Shown here: one piece after another, positions 42,050 through 50,546 of the stretch | How positions within the stretch are numbered: the first letter of the stretch is position 1 | Layout: each line of letters begins with the position of its first letter | NCBI GenBank assembly: GCA_964344485.1 | Contig: CAYFNF010000002.1 | Span: 186,001-250,000, forward strand | Source of the DNA: CAYFNF01 sp964344485 | Lineage (GTDB): Bacteria > Patescibacteriota > Patescibacteriia > UBA9570 > XYC2-FULL-38-9 | Length of the DNA stretch: 64,000 nt | Reading direction: 5' to 3' | Position numbers and translations under genes: made by a program | The notes under the pieces: model-generated | Seen by the model: only the letters and a program-made list of their open reading frames with translations | Databases searched by the model: none | What the model was told of the DNA's origin: nothing

Positions 42050-45001
42050 CTACGAGCGAAACTCGCAGATATCCCGATAATCACAGTATTTACAGTGAAA
42101 TCCGGGTGTTGGCGTAAAATCCGCTGTATGTATGGCAGCTCCTAACTGCTCTATCCATTCTATTACTTGCGCTGTATCTTTTTCAGTCACATCCACACTC
42201 AACGGCTTGTTCTCTTCTACGTAATAATATGTCAGCGCACTTGGTAGCTCACCGAGGATGTCTTGAAGTGCGAGCGCATAGATATAGAGCTGTTCTGCGT
42301 CTTTCTTTCCTTTCTTTGGGTACTGACCAGTTTTGTAATCCAGAATCTCAATACCGCTTTCTGTTTTATCTACTCGGTCTATTGCTCCTTTTATAGAGTA
42401 ATCACCAACTGGAATAGTAAACCCCTTTTCCAGCATCTGTACGTCCGGCCAATTCTCTTCATGGATCTTGTAAAACTCTTTTAACGCTTGCTTCCCTTTT
42501 GTGCGGTACTCCTGTTTCTGCTTCTTAGAGTAGTACCAGTCGTCTATCCATTTTGATTCGTATATCTCTAACAGTTCTTCGACAGATGGGATTGAACCTT
42601 TTTTTGTCCCGCTTTTTTTCTCTGATTCATCAAACAATCCAGCTTGCGTAGTATCGCTCCCCTCTTTTATGCGTCTAAAAAATTCAAATAAGGTGTTATG
42701 AATAGTCTTACCGAATGAAAAACTTGGCTTACCAGGGCACGGAACTTGTAGTACAAATGCGAATCGATACTGCCACGGGCAGGTTTCATACGCTTTCAGT
42801 TGCGTGAAGCTCAATGTCTTAGGAATGTACTCACTCTCTTGTTTGCTGAATTCTTTTGGAGTATCAGATGAGGCAAATACCACCTCCCCAGTTGGTGCTG
42901 GCTTAGTGTCTACAAAACCGGATTCCACTAGAAACCTGGATGGCTTCTTTTTCCTAGCACCGCCGTAATCTTCGCCACTCGTTAAGTAGAGCCCTTTCTT
43001 TGCACGTGTCATTGCTACATAGAACAGTCGCCGCTCTTCTTGTAAGTGCCAATCTCCTTCAGGAAGCACATCTTTTACGATCTCATCAGGAATCGGAATA
43101 GCTTCCTTACGACTTATAGATGGAAATCGTTTGTCTACTAAATTCACTACAAATACATAATCAAATTCCAAACCCTTCGCTGCATGTACGGTCATAATCT
43201 TTACGGACTCCGGACCTTGATCAAAATCTGGTTGCAACCGTCCTTCATCACCTGCGTCGATCATTAAAGACAGTTCGTGAATGAATTCGATAGTGGATGT
43301 GTCCGAATGCGCGCGTTCAAACGCTTCGATATACTTATAAAACTGATTGATATAGAGTATCTGCTCAGTAGCAGCAGCGGTTTCTTTCCCAGTAAGCTGC
43401 TTCAAATACCCTGACTGATCTAAGAAATCTAATACCACTTCTCCAACACTTTTGGTCTTGGCTTTCTCAGTGAGAGCATCTACTAAGTGTAGGATACTAT
43501 CGATGGTCGCATGGGTGTTCTTTTGCAGCTGCTTGACCGCGCGTATCGATCTGCACGTTTCAAATAGTGATTCAGTTTTTTTGTGTGCGTGCTGCACAAT
43601 ACGAATCACATCTTCATGCGGAATCTTCCAGATATCATACGTTAATACTCGATACATTGCTCGAGACTCATGGTAGTTGTCCAGTAGTTTTAGGAATGCA
43701 ATCACATCCATGATCACTGGCTTGGCGAACAATCCTTGTGAAGCCAAGAACTGATACGGAATTCCAGCGCGATCTAGGTATGGAATAAATGTCTTTGCTT
43801 GATCGTTTGCACGTACCAGAACAGCAAAATCATTCCACGACGCTTTCTTATCTTTCTTCTTTATATCAATAATCGTATCTAGCACCATCTTGGCTTCTCC
43901 TTCTAGCGATTGCGAATGCAAGTGCTTGATTTCAGCTTTTCCCGTGACTGTACTGTTCAGTTGTTTATTGATGTGTAACTTCTTTTCTAGACGATTTGGA
44001 TTATTATTCTGTATGAATGTATATGAGAGGTCTAGAATATTCTGCGATGAACGATAGTTCTTTATTAGTGACACCTCCTCAGCATCCGCGTAATCATCTT
44101 TGAAGATAAGGATATTACTCATAGCTGCACCACGGAAACTGTAAATTGATTGATCGTCATCTGCAACCACTGTTAAGTTATTACGGGGTGCTGCCAGCAT
44201 CTTTACTAATTCATACTGCGCATAGTTCGTATCTTGAAACTCATCGACAAGAATGTACTTAAACTGTTTGCGATACTGTTCTAGAATGCCTGGTCGCTGC
44301 TTGAATAAATGAATTGGTTCGGTGATAAGATCGCCAAAATCAAGTGCATTCTGTGCACGCAGTAATTGCTCGTACTTCTTATATGCATGAGCAACTTCTA
44401 GCGTTCTCTGCGCTTCATCTATTTGTGCTTTCTCTTCATCACTCAGCCCTTTCTTTTTCTTTTTGAATTCGGAATCAGTATCGAGCTGAAGCTTCTCTGC
44501 ATACTCCAGGTACTCTTCTGGGGTGATATCCTCATCTTTGAGTCGCGAAAAATGAGAGACTAACGCTTGAACAAATTTGGTTGGATTTCCTTTTGGTCGA
44601 TAGTAATCAAGATCGAATTCATCAATATGCTCTCGCAGTAACAACCACTGCTCAGTATCCGAAAGGAGCTTGAAATCATTCGACAGCCCAATGTGGAGCG
44701 CATGGTCGCGTAGTACTCTGTCACCAAATGCGTGAAACGTTGAGATCCATAGATCAAAAAAGCCCATGGGTAACAAGGACTGTACTCGCTCTTCCATCTC
44801 CCCTGCTGCTTTATCTGTAAACGTGAGCGCTAGGATTTCGTCTGAAGATGCATGCTCCTGCTCAATAAGATGTGCGATTCGTCTGGTAATCACTGTGGTC
44901 TTTCCTGTACCAGCACCAGCGATAATCAACAATGGCCCGTCTTTCTTAGTAACCGCCTTTTGTTGCTCTATATTTAAACCTTCGGTACTTGCTGTTGCCA
45001 T
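42050..45001 (-). CDS. UvrD/PcrA-family helicase fused to a RecB-like Fe-S nuclease domain
   Basis: A 983-residue protein. The superfamily 1A helicase has Walker A IAGAGTGKTT (residues 27-36), LALTFTDKAAGEM, DEFQDTN (motif II), VADDDQSIYSFRGA (motif III region), MTVHAAKGLEFDYVF (motif V) and YVAMTRAKKGLYL (motif VI). The C-terminal ~250 residues form a PD-(D/E)XK nuclease with IDRVDK, EILDYKTGQ and four Cys: one in ETCPWQYRF and three in CKYCDYRDIC, a typical Fe-S arrangement. It is likely a repair or recombination helicase-nuclease. The start at 45001 lies 6 nt after the -10. Confidence 0.93.
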   Translation of the reverse strand: MATASTEGLNIEQQKAVTKKDGPLLIIAGAGTGKTTVITRRIAHLIEQEHASSDEILALTFTDKAAGEMEERVQSLLPMGFFDLWISTFHAFGDRVLRDHALHIGLSNDFKLLSDTEQWLLLREHIDEFDLDYYRPKGNPTKFVQALVSHFSRLKDEDITPEEYLEYAEKLQLDTDSEFKKKKKGLSDEEKAQIDEAQRTLEVAHAYKKYEQLLRAQNALDFGDLITEPIHLFKQRPGILEQYRKQFKYILVDEFQDTNYAQYELVKMLAAPRNNLTVVADDDQSIYSFRGAAMSNILIFKDDYADAEEVSLIKNYRSSQNILDLSYTFIQNNNPNRLEKKLHINKQLNSTVTGKAEIKHLHSQSLEGEAKMVLDTIIDIKKKDKKASWNDFAVLVRANDQAKTFIPYLDRAGIPYQFLASQGLFAKPVIMDVIAFLKLLDNYHESRAMYRVLTYDIWKIPHEDVIRIVQHAHKKTESLFETCRSIRAVKQLQKNTHATIDSILHLVDALTEKAKTKSVGEVVLDFLDQSGYLKQLTGKETAAATEQILYINQFYKYIEAFERAHSDTSTIEFIHELSLMIDAGDEGRLQPDFDQGPESVKIMTVHAAKGLEFDYVFVVNLVDKRFPSISRKEAIPIPDEIVKDVLPEGDWHLQEERRLFYVAMTRAKKGLYLTSGEDYGGARKKKPSRFLVESGFVDTKPAPTGEVVFASSDTPKEFSKQESEYIPKTLSFTQLKAYETCPWQYRFAFVLQVPCPGKPSFSFGKTIHNTLFEFFRRIKEGSDTTQAGLFDESEKKSGTKKGSIPSVEELLEIYESKWIDDWYYSKKQKQEYRTKGKQALKEFYKIHEENWPDVQMLEKGFTIPVGDYSIKGAIDRVDKTESGIEILDYKTGQYPKKGKKDAEQLYIYALALQDILGELPSALTYYYVEENKPLSVDVTEKDTAQVIEWIEQLGAAIHTADFTPTPGFHCKYCDYRDICEFRS

Positions 45002-45007
45002 ACCGTC

Positions 45008-45036
45008 ATCATACACCGTGCAATCGGTGTTCGCAA
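45008..45036 (-). promoter_or_regulatory. Promoter of the helicase-nuclease gene (leaderless)
   Basis: On the minus strand TTGCGA (45031-45036), 17-nt spacer, TATGAT (45008-45013), then 6 nt to the ATG. Transcription should begin at the start codon. It fits the short gap after the 942-residue gene. Confidence 0.6.
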
Positions 45037-45040
45037 CTGA

Positions 45041-47869
45041 TTATCGGACTCCTGGAGCTGGCCCAGAACCGACTTTAATAAACTTTCCTAATGCGCTCTT
45101 TGCTGCTGAACCTGGAGAGACTTTTCCGTAGTCCGGATCGTCTGCAATGATATGTCCGTATCGCCGTAGCATGCGTACTCCTTTATCAATGTCCCTATTC
45201 ACTGCAGCAAATTCATCAGTACCTGTTAGACCCTGGCGCATCATCTCGTCACGTACTTCACGCAATGACGCGAGTAACTGAATATCTTGATGAGCATCTT
45301 GAATACGACCAGTCGCTTCTTCTATCGGAATTCCGAAGTTACGAGCGATGATCTCTTCGTGTTCAGGACCGAGTAAATCAACTGCATCATCTATTGGTAC
45401 TCGTCCATGATACTCTATCTTTATTCTACCACCTCGTTCTGTAAAGGAAGCCATCACATTATCACTAGTGAATGTTCCGCTGTCCTCTAACGCTGCACGC
45501 GCTTCTGCGATCTCTGCTGGGTCAAGTTCCACGTCAATATCTAATGCATCACGTTGTGCTTGAGCTGCGAGTTCAGCGGCTTGTACTGCTTCTTGCCTCT
45601 CTGCGAACCGCTCTATATCACCGGCGACTTGCTCTCCAGCAAATTCCCGGACTCGCTCAGCGCGGGGTATAGACGGGTCATAATCCGGCAAGTAATCACT
45701 TTCTCGCGGAAGCGGCACTTCGTCTGGATGCACACCTTCATCTCCCCACCCAGCTATACCTTTCTTTGCATGATACTCAGGAATATCTAACGCACGGTTT
45801 AACGCTTCACCGGGTGCTTTGATAATGTCTGCTGGAGTTGGGAGATCTCTGGTTGGCATGCGTCGTGCTCTGCGTATTGCTCGATCTGCTTCATCTTCAA
45901 AAAACCCAGTAGCTTGCGGGCCGGTATCCGTAGCAGGAACTTCAGTGCCATCTACTACAACAGCATCTGGGCCCCCGTCTAATCCGGTTACGTCAATAAC
46001 ACCGCCTTCCGCATGCATTTGATCTAGCATATCAGCTGACAGCGTGCTAGCGTGCGGAGGCTCTGGAAGCTCCACTGCATGTGGCGGCTCTCCAGGTGGG
46101 CCTTCTTGGAATAGGACTTCTGTTGCACCAGATGGACCGCCGCTCATTTCAATTCGCAATTTTCGTATATTTCCTTGAGCGTAGTACGCGGCATCCATTT
46201 CACCAGAACGAAGAGCAGTGGTTTCAATTCTCTGTGCTTCATCTAGCTCAGCTTGCATTTCATCTACTGTCACTGTGCCGTCACGATACCCTGCTATCAA
46301 TTGATCGCATCGTTCGGTTTGTGCAGCAGCAATTCCACGTAGCTCATCTAAATATGTATCATGCATATCACTCATTAGTTCTTGCGGTGTTGTTCCTGAA
46401 TACTCTGTAACTCGCCCATCAGAGTCTATGACTGACATAAAGAGTGAATTCCCGTCTGACCGAAACTCTACTTGTTCTGTTATACCTAATCCATGTGGAA
46501 AGTCTTCGGATGAAGAGGTAATGAATGACGCGTAGCGCTGATCTCCGATCATTAAATAGCCATCATCTGATATATCCATTCCCATCTCTCTCATCTGGGC
46601 AGCTGCATCGCTAGTAATATTAAAATCCACCCCATTGATCGTCTCTTGTTGAGTAAAGACTGCTTCGCGACGAATATCTGGTGCGTTTCTATCAACAGTA
46701 CGCGGTTCATCCTCAGGTTGAACTGGTACATCATCAGGGAGGTCATCTCCACCTGTCTCACCTAGATCCGGATCGTGCACCTCACCTGGGTCTACTTGCG
46801 CGACACCATCGAGCTCTGCATCATCCTCTAAAAAAGCTGCAGCTGAGCTATCCGGCAAGTCTTCTGGTGGAAGTGGAGTATTCATGACTGTCTCACCACC
46901 ATCAACCAACGGCTCATCCACTGCAATGTCTGCTGGAAGGTGCGGAGTTCCTTCGACTGGAGTTACTGCTGGGCCGGCGACTCCAGCATCAAGTTCAGGT
47001 TCTGGAACAGGCACATCAGGCTCAAGCTCACCAAGCATAGTATCGCCACCAGGGAGCTCATCAACGTCCATGGCTACTGCCTCTCCATCACCTACTGCGA
47101 CGTGTCTTATTTCAATATCACCATGGTCTCCAAGTTCAGCTGCTGCGTCCGCTTGAGAACGGAGTAATTGCCCTCCAACTGATCTAACTTCTTTTCCGTA
47201 CGTGGCTGCAGGTGATGCAACATCATCAGTCAATGCCTCAGCAGCTTGCGCTTCTCCGATAAATAGTTTTCCAGCTGTACCAACAACTCCACGAACCATC
47301 TCAGCGTATAGACCAGACCCGAATGCTGCACCGACAGTGGTTGCCCATAAACGCAATCGCTCATCCTCACGTGCTGCTTGTTCTCGTACTACCACAATAC
47401 GATCAGATTCTGCTTGTAGTAAGTCCGCTAACGCATCGCTCATTTCATCAGCGCGTTCAGCTTGCTGCTCTGGTAGCTGTTCATTCAAGTGATGGATCCG
47501 CTCTTCTCGCAACTGAATCATGAGTGGATTATCTCCCATTTGCTGTCCATTCAACTCTCCCCATGCAAGCAGAGTGTCCATATGCTCCTCTACTTCATCT
47601 GGGGTAAGATTCTCTACGCCTTTAGCTTTCGCAATAGCTTTCTCTACACCACTTATACGTTTTTTTGAACGCTTCTCATACGACGCCATGCCCATGGTGC
47701 CGCCAGTCATCAATCTTCGTCCCAAGTACAGCCCACCAAGCACGCCAGCGCCTGCGCCCGTTAATGCAGCAACTGTCACTCCAGCAAGCACTCCTTTCTT
47801 AATTAAATTCTGTACAGTAAATTGATTTGCAATAACTTTGCCAATTTTTCCTTTTGGCTGCCACTTCAA
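45041..47869 (-). CDS. Large membrane-anchored acidic protein with C-terminal GSGPAP module
   Basis: A 942-residue protein of unknown function. A Gly/Ala-rich hydrophobic segment (about 26-50) and a second (about 170-200) could be membrane helices, with a charged helical region between. Residues ~220-400 are acidic, Pro-rich and low complexity. A central folded-looking part follows (GVDFNITSDAAAQMREMGMDIS and neighbours). The last ~270 residues share clear similarity with the 355-residue protein of the same cluster (EYHAKKGIA, SGTFT, REVRDEMMRQGL, RRYGHIIADDPDYG, GSGPAPGVR). It is last in the five-gene operon and overlaps the previous gene by 4 nt. Confidence 0.7.
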   Translation of the reverse strand: MKWQPKGKIGKVIANQFTVQNLIKKGVLAGVTVAALTGAGAGVLGGLYLGRRLMTGGTMGMASYEKRSKKRISGVEKAIAKAKGVENLTPDEVEEHMDTLLAWGELNGQQMGDNPLMIQLREERIHHLNEQLPEQQAERADEMSDALADLLQAESDRIVVVREQAAREDERLRLWATTVGAAFGSGLYAEMVRGVVGTAGKLFIGEAQAAEALTDDVASPAATYGKEVRSVGGQLLRSQADAAAELGDHGDIEIRHVAVGDGEAVAMDVDELPGGDTMLGELEPDVPVPEPELDAGVAGPAVTPVEGTPHLPADIAVDEPLVDGGETVMNTPLPPEDLPDSSAAAFLEDDAELDGVAQVDPGEVHDPDLGETGGDDLPDDVPVQPEDEPRTVDRNAPDIRREAVFTQQETINGVDFNITSDAAAQMREMGMDISDDGYLMIGDQRYASFITSSSEDFPHGLGITEQVEFRSDGNSLFMSVIDSDGRVTEYSGTTPQELMSDMHDTYLDELRGIAAAQTERCDQLIAGYRDGTVTVDEMQAELDEAQRIETTALRSGEMDAAYYAQGNIRKLRIEMSGGPSGATEVLFQEGPPGEPPHAVELPEPPHASTLSADMLDQMHAEGGVIDVTGLDGGPDAVVVDGTEVPATDTGPQATGFFEDEADRAIRRARRMPTRDLPTPADIIKAPGEALNRALDIPEYHAKKGIAGWGDEGVHPDEVPLPRESDYLPDYDPSIPRAERVREFAGEQVAGDIERFAERQEAVQAAELAAQAQRDALDIDVELDPAEIAEARAALEDSGTFTSDNVMASFTERGGRIKIEYHGRVPIDDAVDLLGPEHEEIIARNFGIPIEEATGRIQDAHQDIQLLASLREVRDEMMRQGLTGTDEFAAVNRDIDKGVRMLRRYGHIIADDPDYGKVSPGSAAKSALGKFIKVGSGPAPGVR

Positions 47870-48669
47870 TACATATGGGCCAAATTTACTCCACCTAAAT
47901 CTTTATACAGTTGATATATAGGCGCAGCGTCTGCAAACTGCTCTTGTGCGCGAGCATCAGCAAGTGCGATCTGTTCATGGACCGCTGCATCCACGCTATC
48001 TGCCATGAGTTCTGCGCGAGCTTCATCGTACTGCTCTTCTGCTTCAAATCGATCTACCATCGCAGCGTATTTGTCTTCAGCTCCTTTACCGCGCAGCATT
48101 CGGCCCAAATCTTGTTTAAAGAATCCTCGAATACCTTTACTTCGTTTCTCGGTAGTATCTGCTTGAGCTAAGCGCTGTCGTGCTTCATGGAGCTCTACTG
48201 CACGACCACCCTCTTCTGCGCCCCGATGTTCATCTAATAGCATTTGATATCGCTCTTGTGCTTCAGCGAGCTCATCTTTCACTTGCTCATGCTGCCACTT
48301 CTTTTCACGAGAAAAAAGTGCAGAGACACGTAGCTTTCTTCGTTCCGCTTCTTTTTGTGCAATTAATCGCTTTGCTGCGTCTATCTGTAAAACTAAACTT
48401 TGCTCGGCTGATAATGAGTGTGTATACACGGTCTCTATGGTTTGTTGCTCCGGAGGCTCCACTGCAACATCTGCTGCTGTGGCTTCTGCTATGACGTCTG
48501 CGCCCTCTCCGCGCACCTCTTCACCCATATCATGAGCACGACCCACCATCTCATCAGCAGCGTTGTCAACTACTTCCAATGTTAACTCAGGACCATCCGG
48601 CTCCACCTCCGGTGGAACGTCGGGTTGTCGCTCTGCCTCCGCTTCTCGTCGTCGTGCGGGATCGCCCAT
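47866..48669 (-). CDS. Coiled-coil protein of the 45-50 kb cluster
   Basis: A 267-residue highly charged protein rich in Ala, Glu, Arg and Gln. Residues ~1-75 look disordered (Pro/Glu-rich), and residues ~85-250 are strongly helical with heptad-like patterns (AKRLIAQKEAERRKLRV, DELAEAQERYQMLLDEH). There is no signal peptide, membrane helix or enzyme motif. Its stop overlaps the start of the 942-residue gene, so the two are translationally coupled. A scaffold or partner role is inferred from context only. Confidence 0.65.
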   Translation of the reverse strand: MGDPARRREAEAERQPDVPPEVEPDGPELTLEVVDNAADEMVGRAHDMGEEVRGEGADVIAEATAADVAVEPPEQQTIETVYTHSLSAEQSLVLQIDAAKRLIAQKEAERRKLRVSALFSREKKWQHEQVKDELAEAQERYQMLLDEHRGAEEGGRAVELHEARQRLAQADTTEKRSKGIRGFFKQDLGRMLRGKGAEDKYAAMVDRFEAEEQYDEARAELMADSVDAAVHEQIALADARAQEQFADAAPIYQLYKDLGGVNLAHMY

Positions 48670-48675
48670 ATGATT

Positions 48676-49032
48676 TTAACTCGTCTGACTTAGTGTATTT
48701 TTTATCTCGTCAATTTTCTTCTGGTCTATTCTGGATCGAATATGTGAAATCACATCTTGTTGTTGTTTTTTCAGTTGCGTGATTTGTGCATGGAATTCGT
48801 TGAACGCATTTGTCATCTGCTCTAAACAGTCGCGCAAATCTTTCTGCTCTTGCTCTTTTTCGTTTGGTTGTTCAGCTGAAGGTGCCTGCGGTGGTGATTG
48901 CTGCTGGGGAGTCGCCTGAGGCTGCGCTGGTTGTGGTGGTACTCCTTGCTGAGCAGGTGCTTGAACAGTAGCGACCGGTTGCTGCGGCGCCTGTTGAACT
49001 GGTTGTGGTGGTACCCCTTGCTGGACAGTCAT
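48676..49032 (-). CDS. Pro/Gln-rich repeat protein with C-terminal coiled coil
   Basis: A 118-residue protein. Residues 1-52 are almost only Pro, Gln, Ala and Val, with the repeat QQGVPPQP occurring twice. At DNA level this is a 25-bp direct repeat with one mismatch (48927-48951 and 48999-49023). Residues ~58-115 form a charged coiled coil (CLEQMTNAFNEFHAQITQLKKQ). Placed 6 nt before the coiled-coil gene. It may be a flexible tether; no family is recognised. Confidence 0.65.
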   Translation of the reverse strand: MTVQQGVPPQPVQQAPQQPVATVQAPAQQGVPPQPAQPQATPQQQSPPQAPSAEQPNEKEQEQKDLRDCLEQMTNAFNEFHAQITQLKKQQQDVISHIRSRIDQKKIDEIKNTLSQTS

Positions 49033-49036
49033 AGTG

Positions 49037-49339
49037 TTATTTTTTTGCCGAGGTCATTAACTCTTGCTTCATCTGTTGAATCTCCTCAAGGATAATCTCA
49101 GGTAAATTTGGAACATGTTGTAGCACTACTTTCATCTGCTCTTCTTCTCCTAATCCTTGCATCTGCTGTAGTGTCTGCTCGGTCTGCTGCTCTGGAATCG
49201 CTGCCATCACTCGCAACATCACACGCTTGTGAATGAGTTCATTCATTTGTTGAAGCATCTGAAGCTTTCGCTCTTCAGGTAGATTTGCTAAGCCAAGTTC
49301 GACAAATATATTTCCTTGAACATATGTAGTTGCAGACAT
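49037..49339 (-). CDS. Small helical protein, DUF5663-like
   Basis: A 100-residue all-helical protein (VELGLANLPEERKLQMLQQM, NELIHKRVMLRVMAAIPEQQ, LPEIILEEIQQMKQEL). The pattern LGL-xNLPEE...LQ-x-MNELI-x-KRVMLRVM resembles a short Patescibacteria family I recall as DUF5663; this needs a profile search. No catalytic residues are evident. It is second in the five-gene operon. Confidence 0.65.
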   Translation of the reverse strand: MSATTYVQGNIFVELGLANLPEERKLQMLQQMNELIHKRVMLRVMAAIPEQQTEQTLQQMQGLGEEEQMKVVLQHVPNLPEIILEEIQQMKQELMTSAKK

Positions 49340-49359
49340 ATGAAAATATTACTTATGAA

Positions 49360-50427
49360 TTATCTTGGTGCTGGGCCAGACCCAGTTTGAATAAGTGCTT
49401 TGGCTTTTTGCGCATCAGACTGCTCGCCGTATCGCGGATCATCAAATATCACGTGGCCTGCACGTCGAGTGATCTGCTGTAGTAGTCGCTCGGCTTCAGC
49501 CACAACTGCTTCGTACTCCTTTGTGTCGTGTAGTCCTTGGGCCAACATTGCATCACGGACTTGTAAGAGAAATGCCAACTGTCCGCACTGTAACTCTACT
49601 TGTGCAATCAGCGTGCTGAGCTCCCCACGACCTAAGCCAGTAGTTCGAGCCATTACTTGTTCATAATTGTTCGGTCCTTCTGTTACTAACAATCTACTTC
49701 TTCCAAGCTCTACTGCTCGAGCAAGTGAATCGTCTGATTCATAGTCTCCTAACCATTCAGTGATGCGTGCTTTTTTCTTTCCGACTTTAAAAGCTAATCC
49801 GTGCTCTCCAACTGTAAATGTTCCAGACGTTGCTAGTTGATCATGTGCTGCTTGAACCGCTGCTGCGTCTAAGCCTGCAGGTGGTTGCAACGCTGCTTCT
49901 TGTGCTGCTAATGCAGTGCGTGCAGCGAGCAACTCTTCTTGCTGCTCTGTGAGCTCTGCTGCTTGCTCTGCTCCGCGCTCTGCACGATGTTCTATGCGAC
50001 GGTCTTCGAGAGGTACTCCTGGCTCAACATCAGGCAATGTGTCACGAGGCTCTGGTACTGGTACATCCTCTGGACCCATACCCTGGTCCGTCATACTAGC
50101 TACTCCTTTATGTGCTTGATACTCTGCTTGATCCAATCCTCGATTCACTGCATCATCCGCAGCACGGATTCCTCCAGCTACTGCCTCTCCCACGTCTTGA
50201 AGCGACCCTGGATGCTCTGCTCGTTTCACGCGTTTTTTTGCCTGATCGACAAAAAGACCAGTTGCGCGTCGTACGTCATCTTCTAGCATTTCGCCTGATT
50301 CTACGCCTCTGGCAGCAGTTCCGTCACGAGGCTCCTCAGCGAATGCAGGGCTAGAAGTTGCTGCAGCAAGAGTTGCTGCTAGCCCTATTCTTCGTAATGG
50401 ATGCATTCTTCCACGCCGTCTAGCCAT
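49360..50427 (-). CDS. Exported paralogue sharing the GSGPAP C-terminal module
   Basis: A 355-residue protein. The N-terminus is a signal peptide (basic MARRRGRMHPLRR, hydrophobic core, SPAFA then EEP; cleavage likely after residue 30). Residues ~90-355 align with the end of the 942-residue protein. Shared blocks are AVNRGLDQAEYQAHKG, EDVPVPEP, TSGTFT, LQVRDAMLAQGL, RRAGHVIFDDPRYG and the terminal GSGPAPR. Apart from this module no domain is recognised. It is the first gene of the operon, with promoter TTGCAA-17-TAAATT. Location outside the cytoplasmic membrane is inferred. Confidence 0.7.
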   Translation of the reverse strand: MARRRGRMHPLRRIGLAATLAAATSSPAFAEEPRDGTAARGVESGEMLEDDVRRATGLFVDQAKKRVKRAEHPGSLQDVGEAVAGGIRAADDAVNRGLDQAEYQAHKGVASMTDQGMGPEDVPVPEPRDTLPDVEPGVPLEDRRIEHRAERGAEQAAELTEQQEELLAARTALAAQEAALQPPAGLDAAAVQAAHDQLATSGTFTVGEHGLAFKVGKKKARITEWLGDYESDDSLARAVELGRSRLLVTEGPNNYEQVMARTTGLGRGELSTLIAQVELQCGQLAFLLQVRDAMLAQGLHDTKEYEAVVAEAERLLQQITRRAGHVIFDDPRYGEQSDAQKAKALIQTGSGPAPR

Positions 50428-50455
50428 ATATATTTTCGTTAATTCTATCTATCAT

Positions 50456-50484
50456 AATTTAACACATTTTTTCATTTTTTGCAA
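50456..50484 (-). promoter_or_regulatory. Promoter of the five-gene unknown cluster
   Basis: On the minus strand TTGCAA (50479-50484), 17-nt spacer, TAAATT (50456-50461), giving a ~22-nt AT-rich leader before the 355-residue gene. Confidence 0.55.
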
Positions 50485-50546
50485 GTCCTCCTGTGTATGC
50501 AAACTACTCCTCCATCCATCTCTCTACATCTCAGCTCTTCTGCTTG

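Noticed and set aside
45472..50354. Plus-strand ORFs of 60-115 codons opposite the five-gene cluster
   Set aside because: They are shadows of the coding strand; low-complexity helical genes leave open antisense frames.
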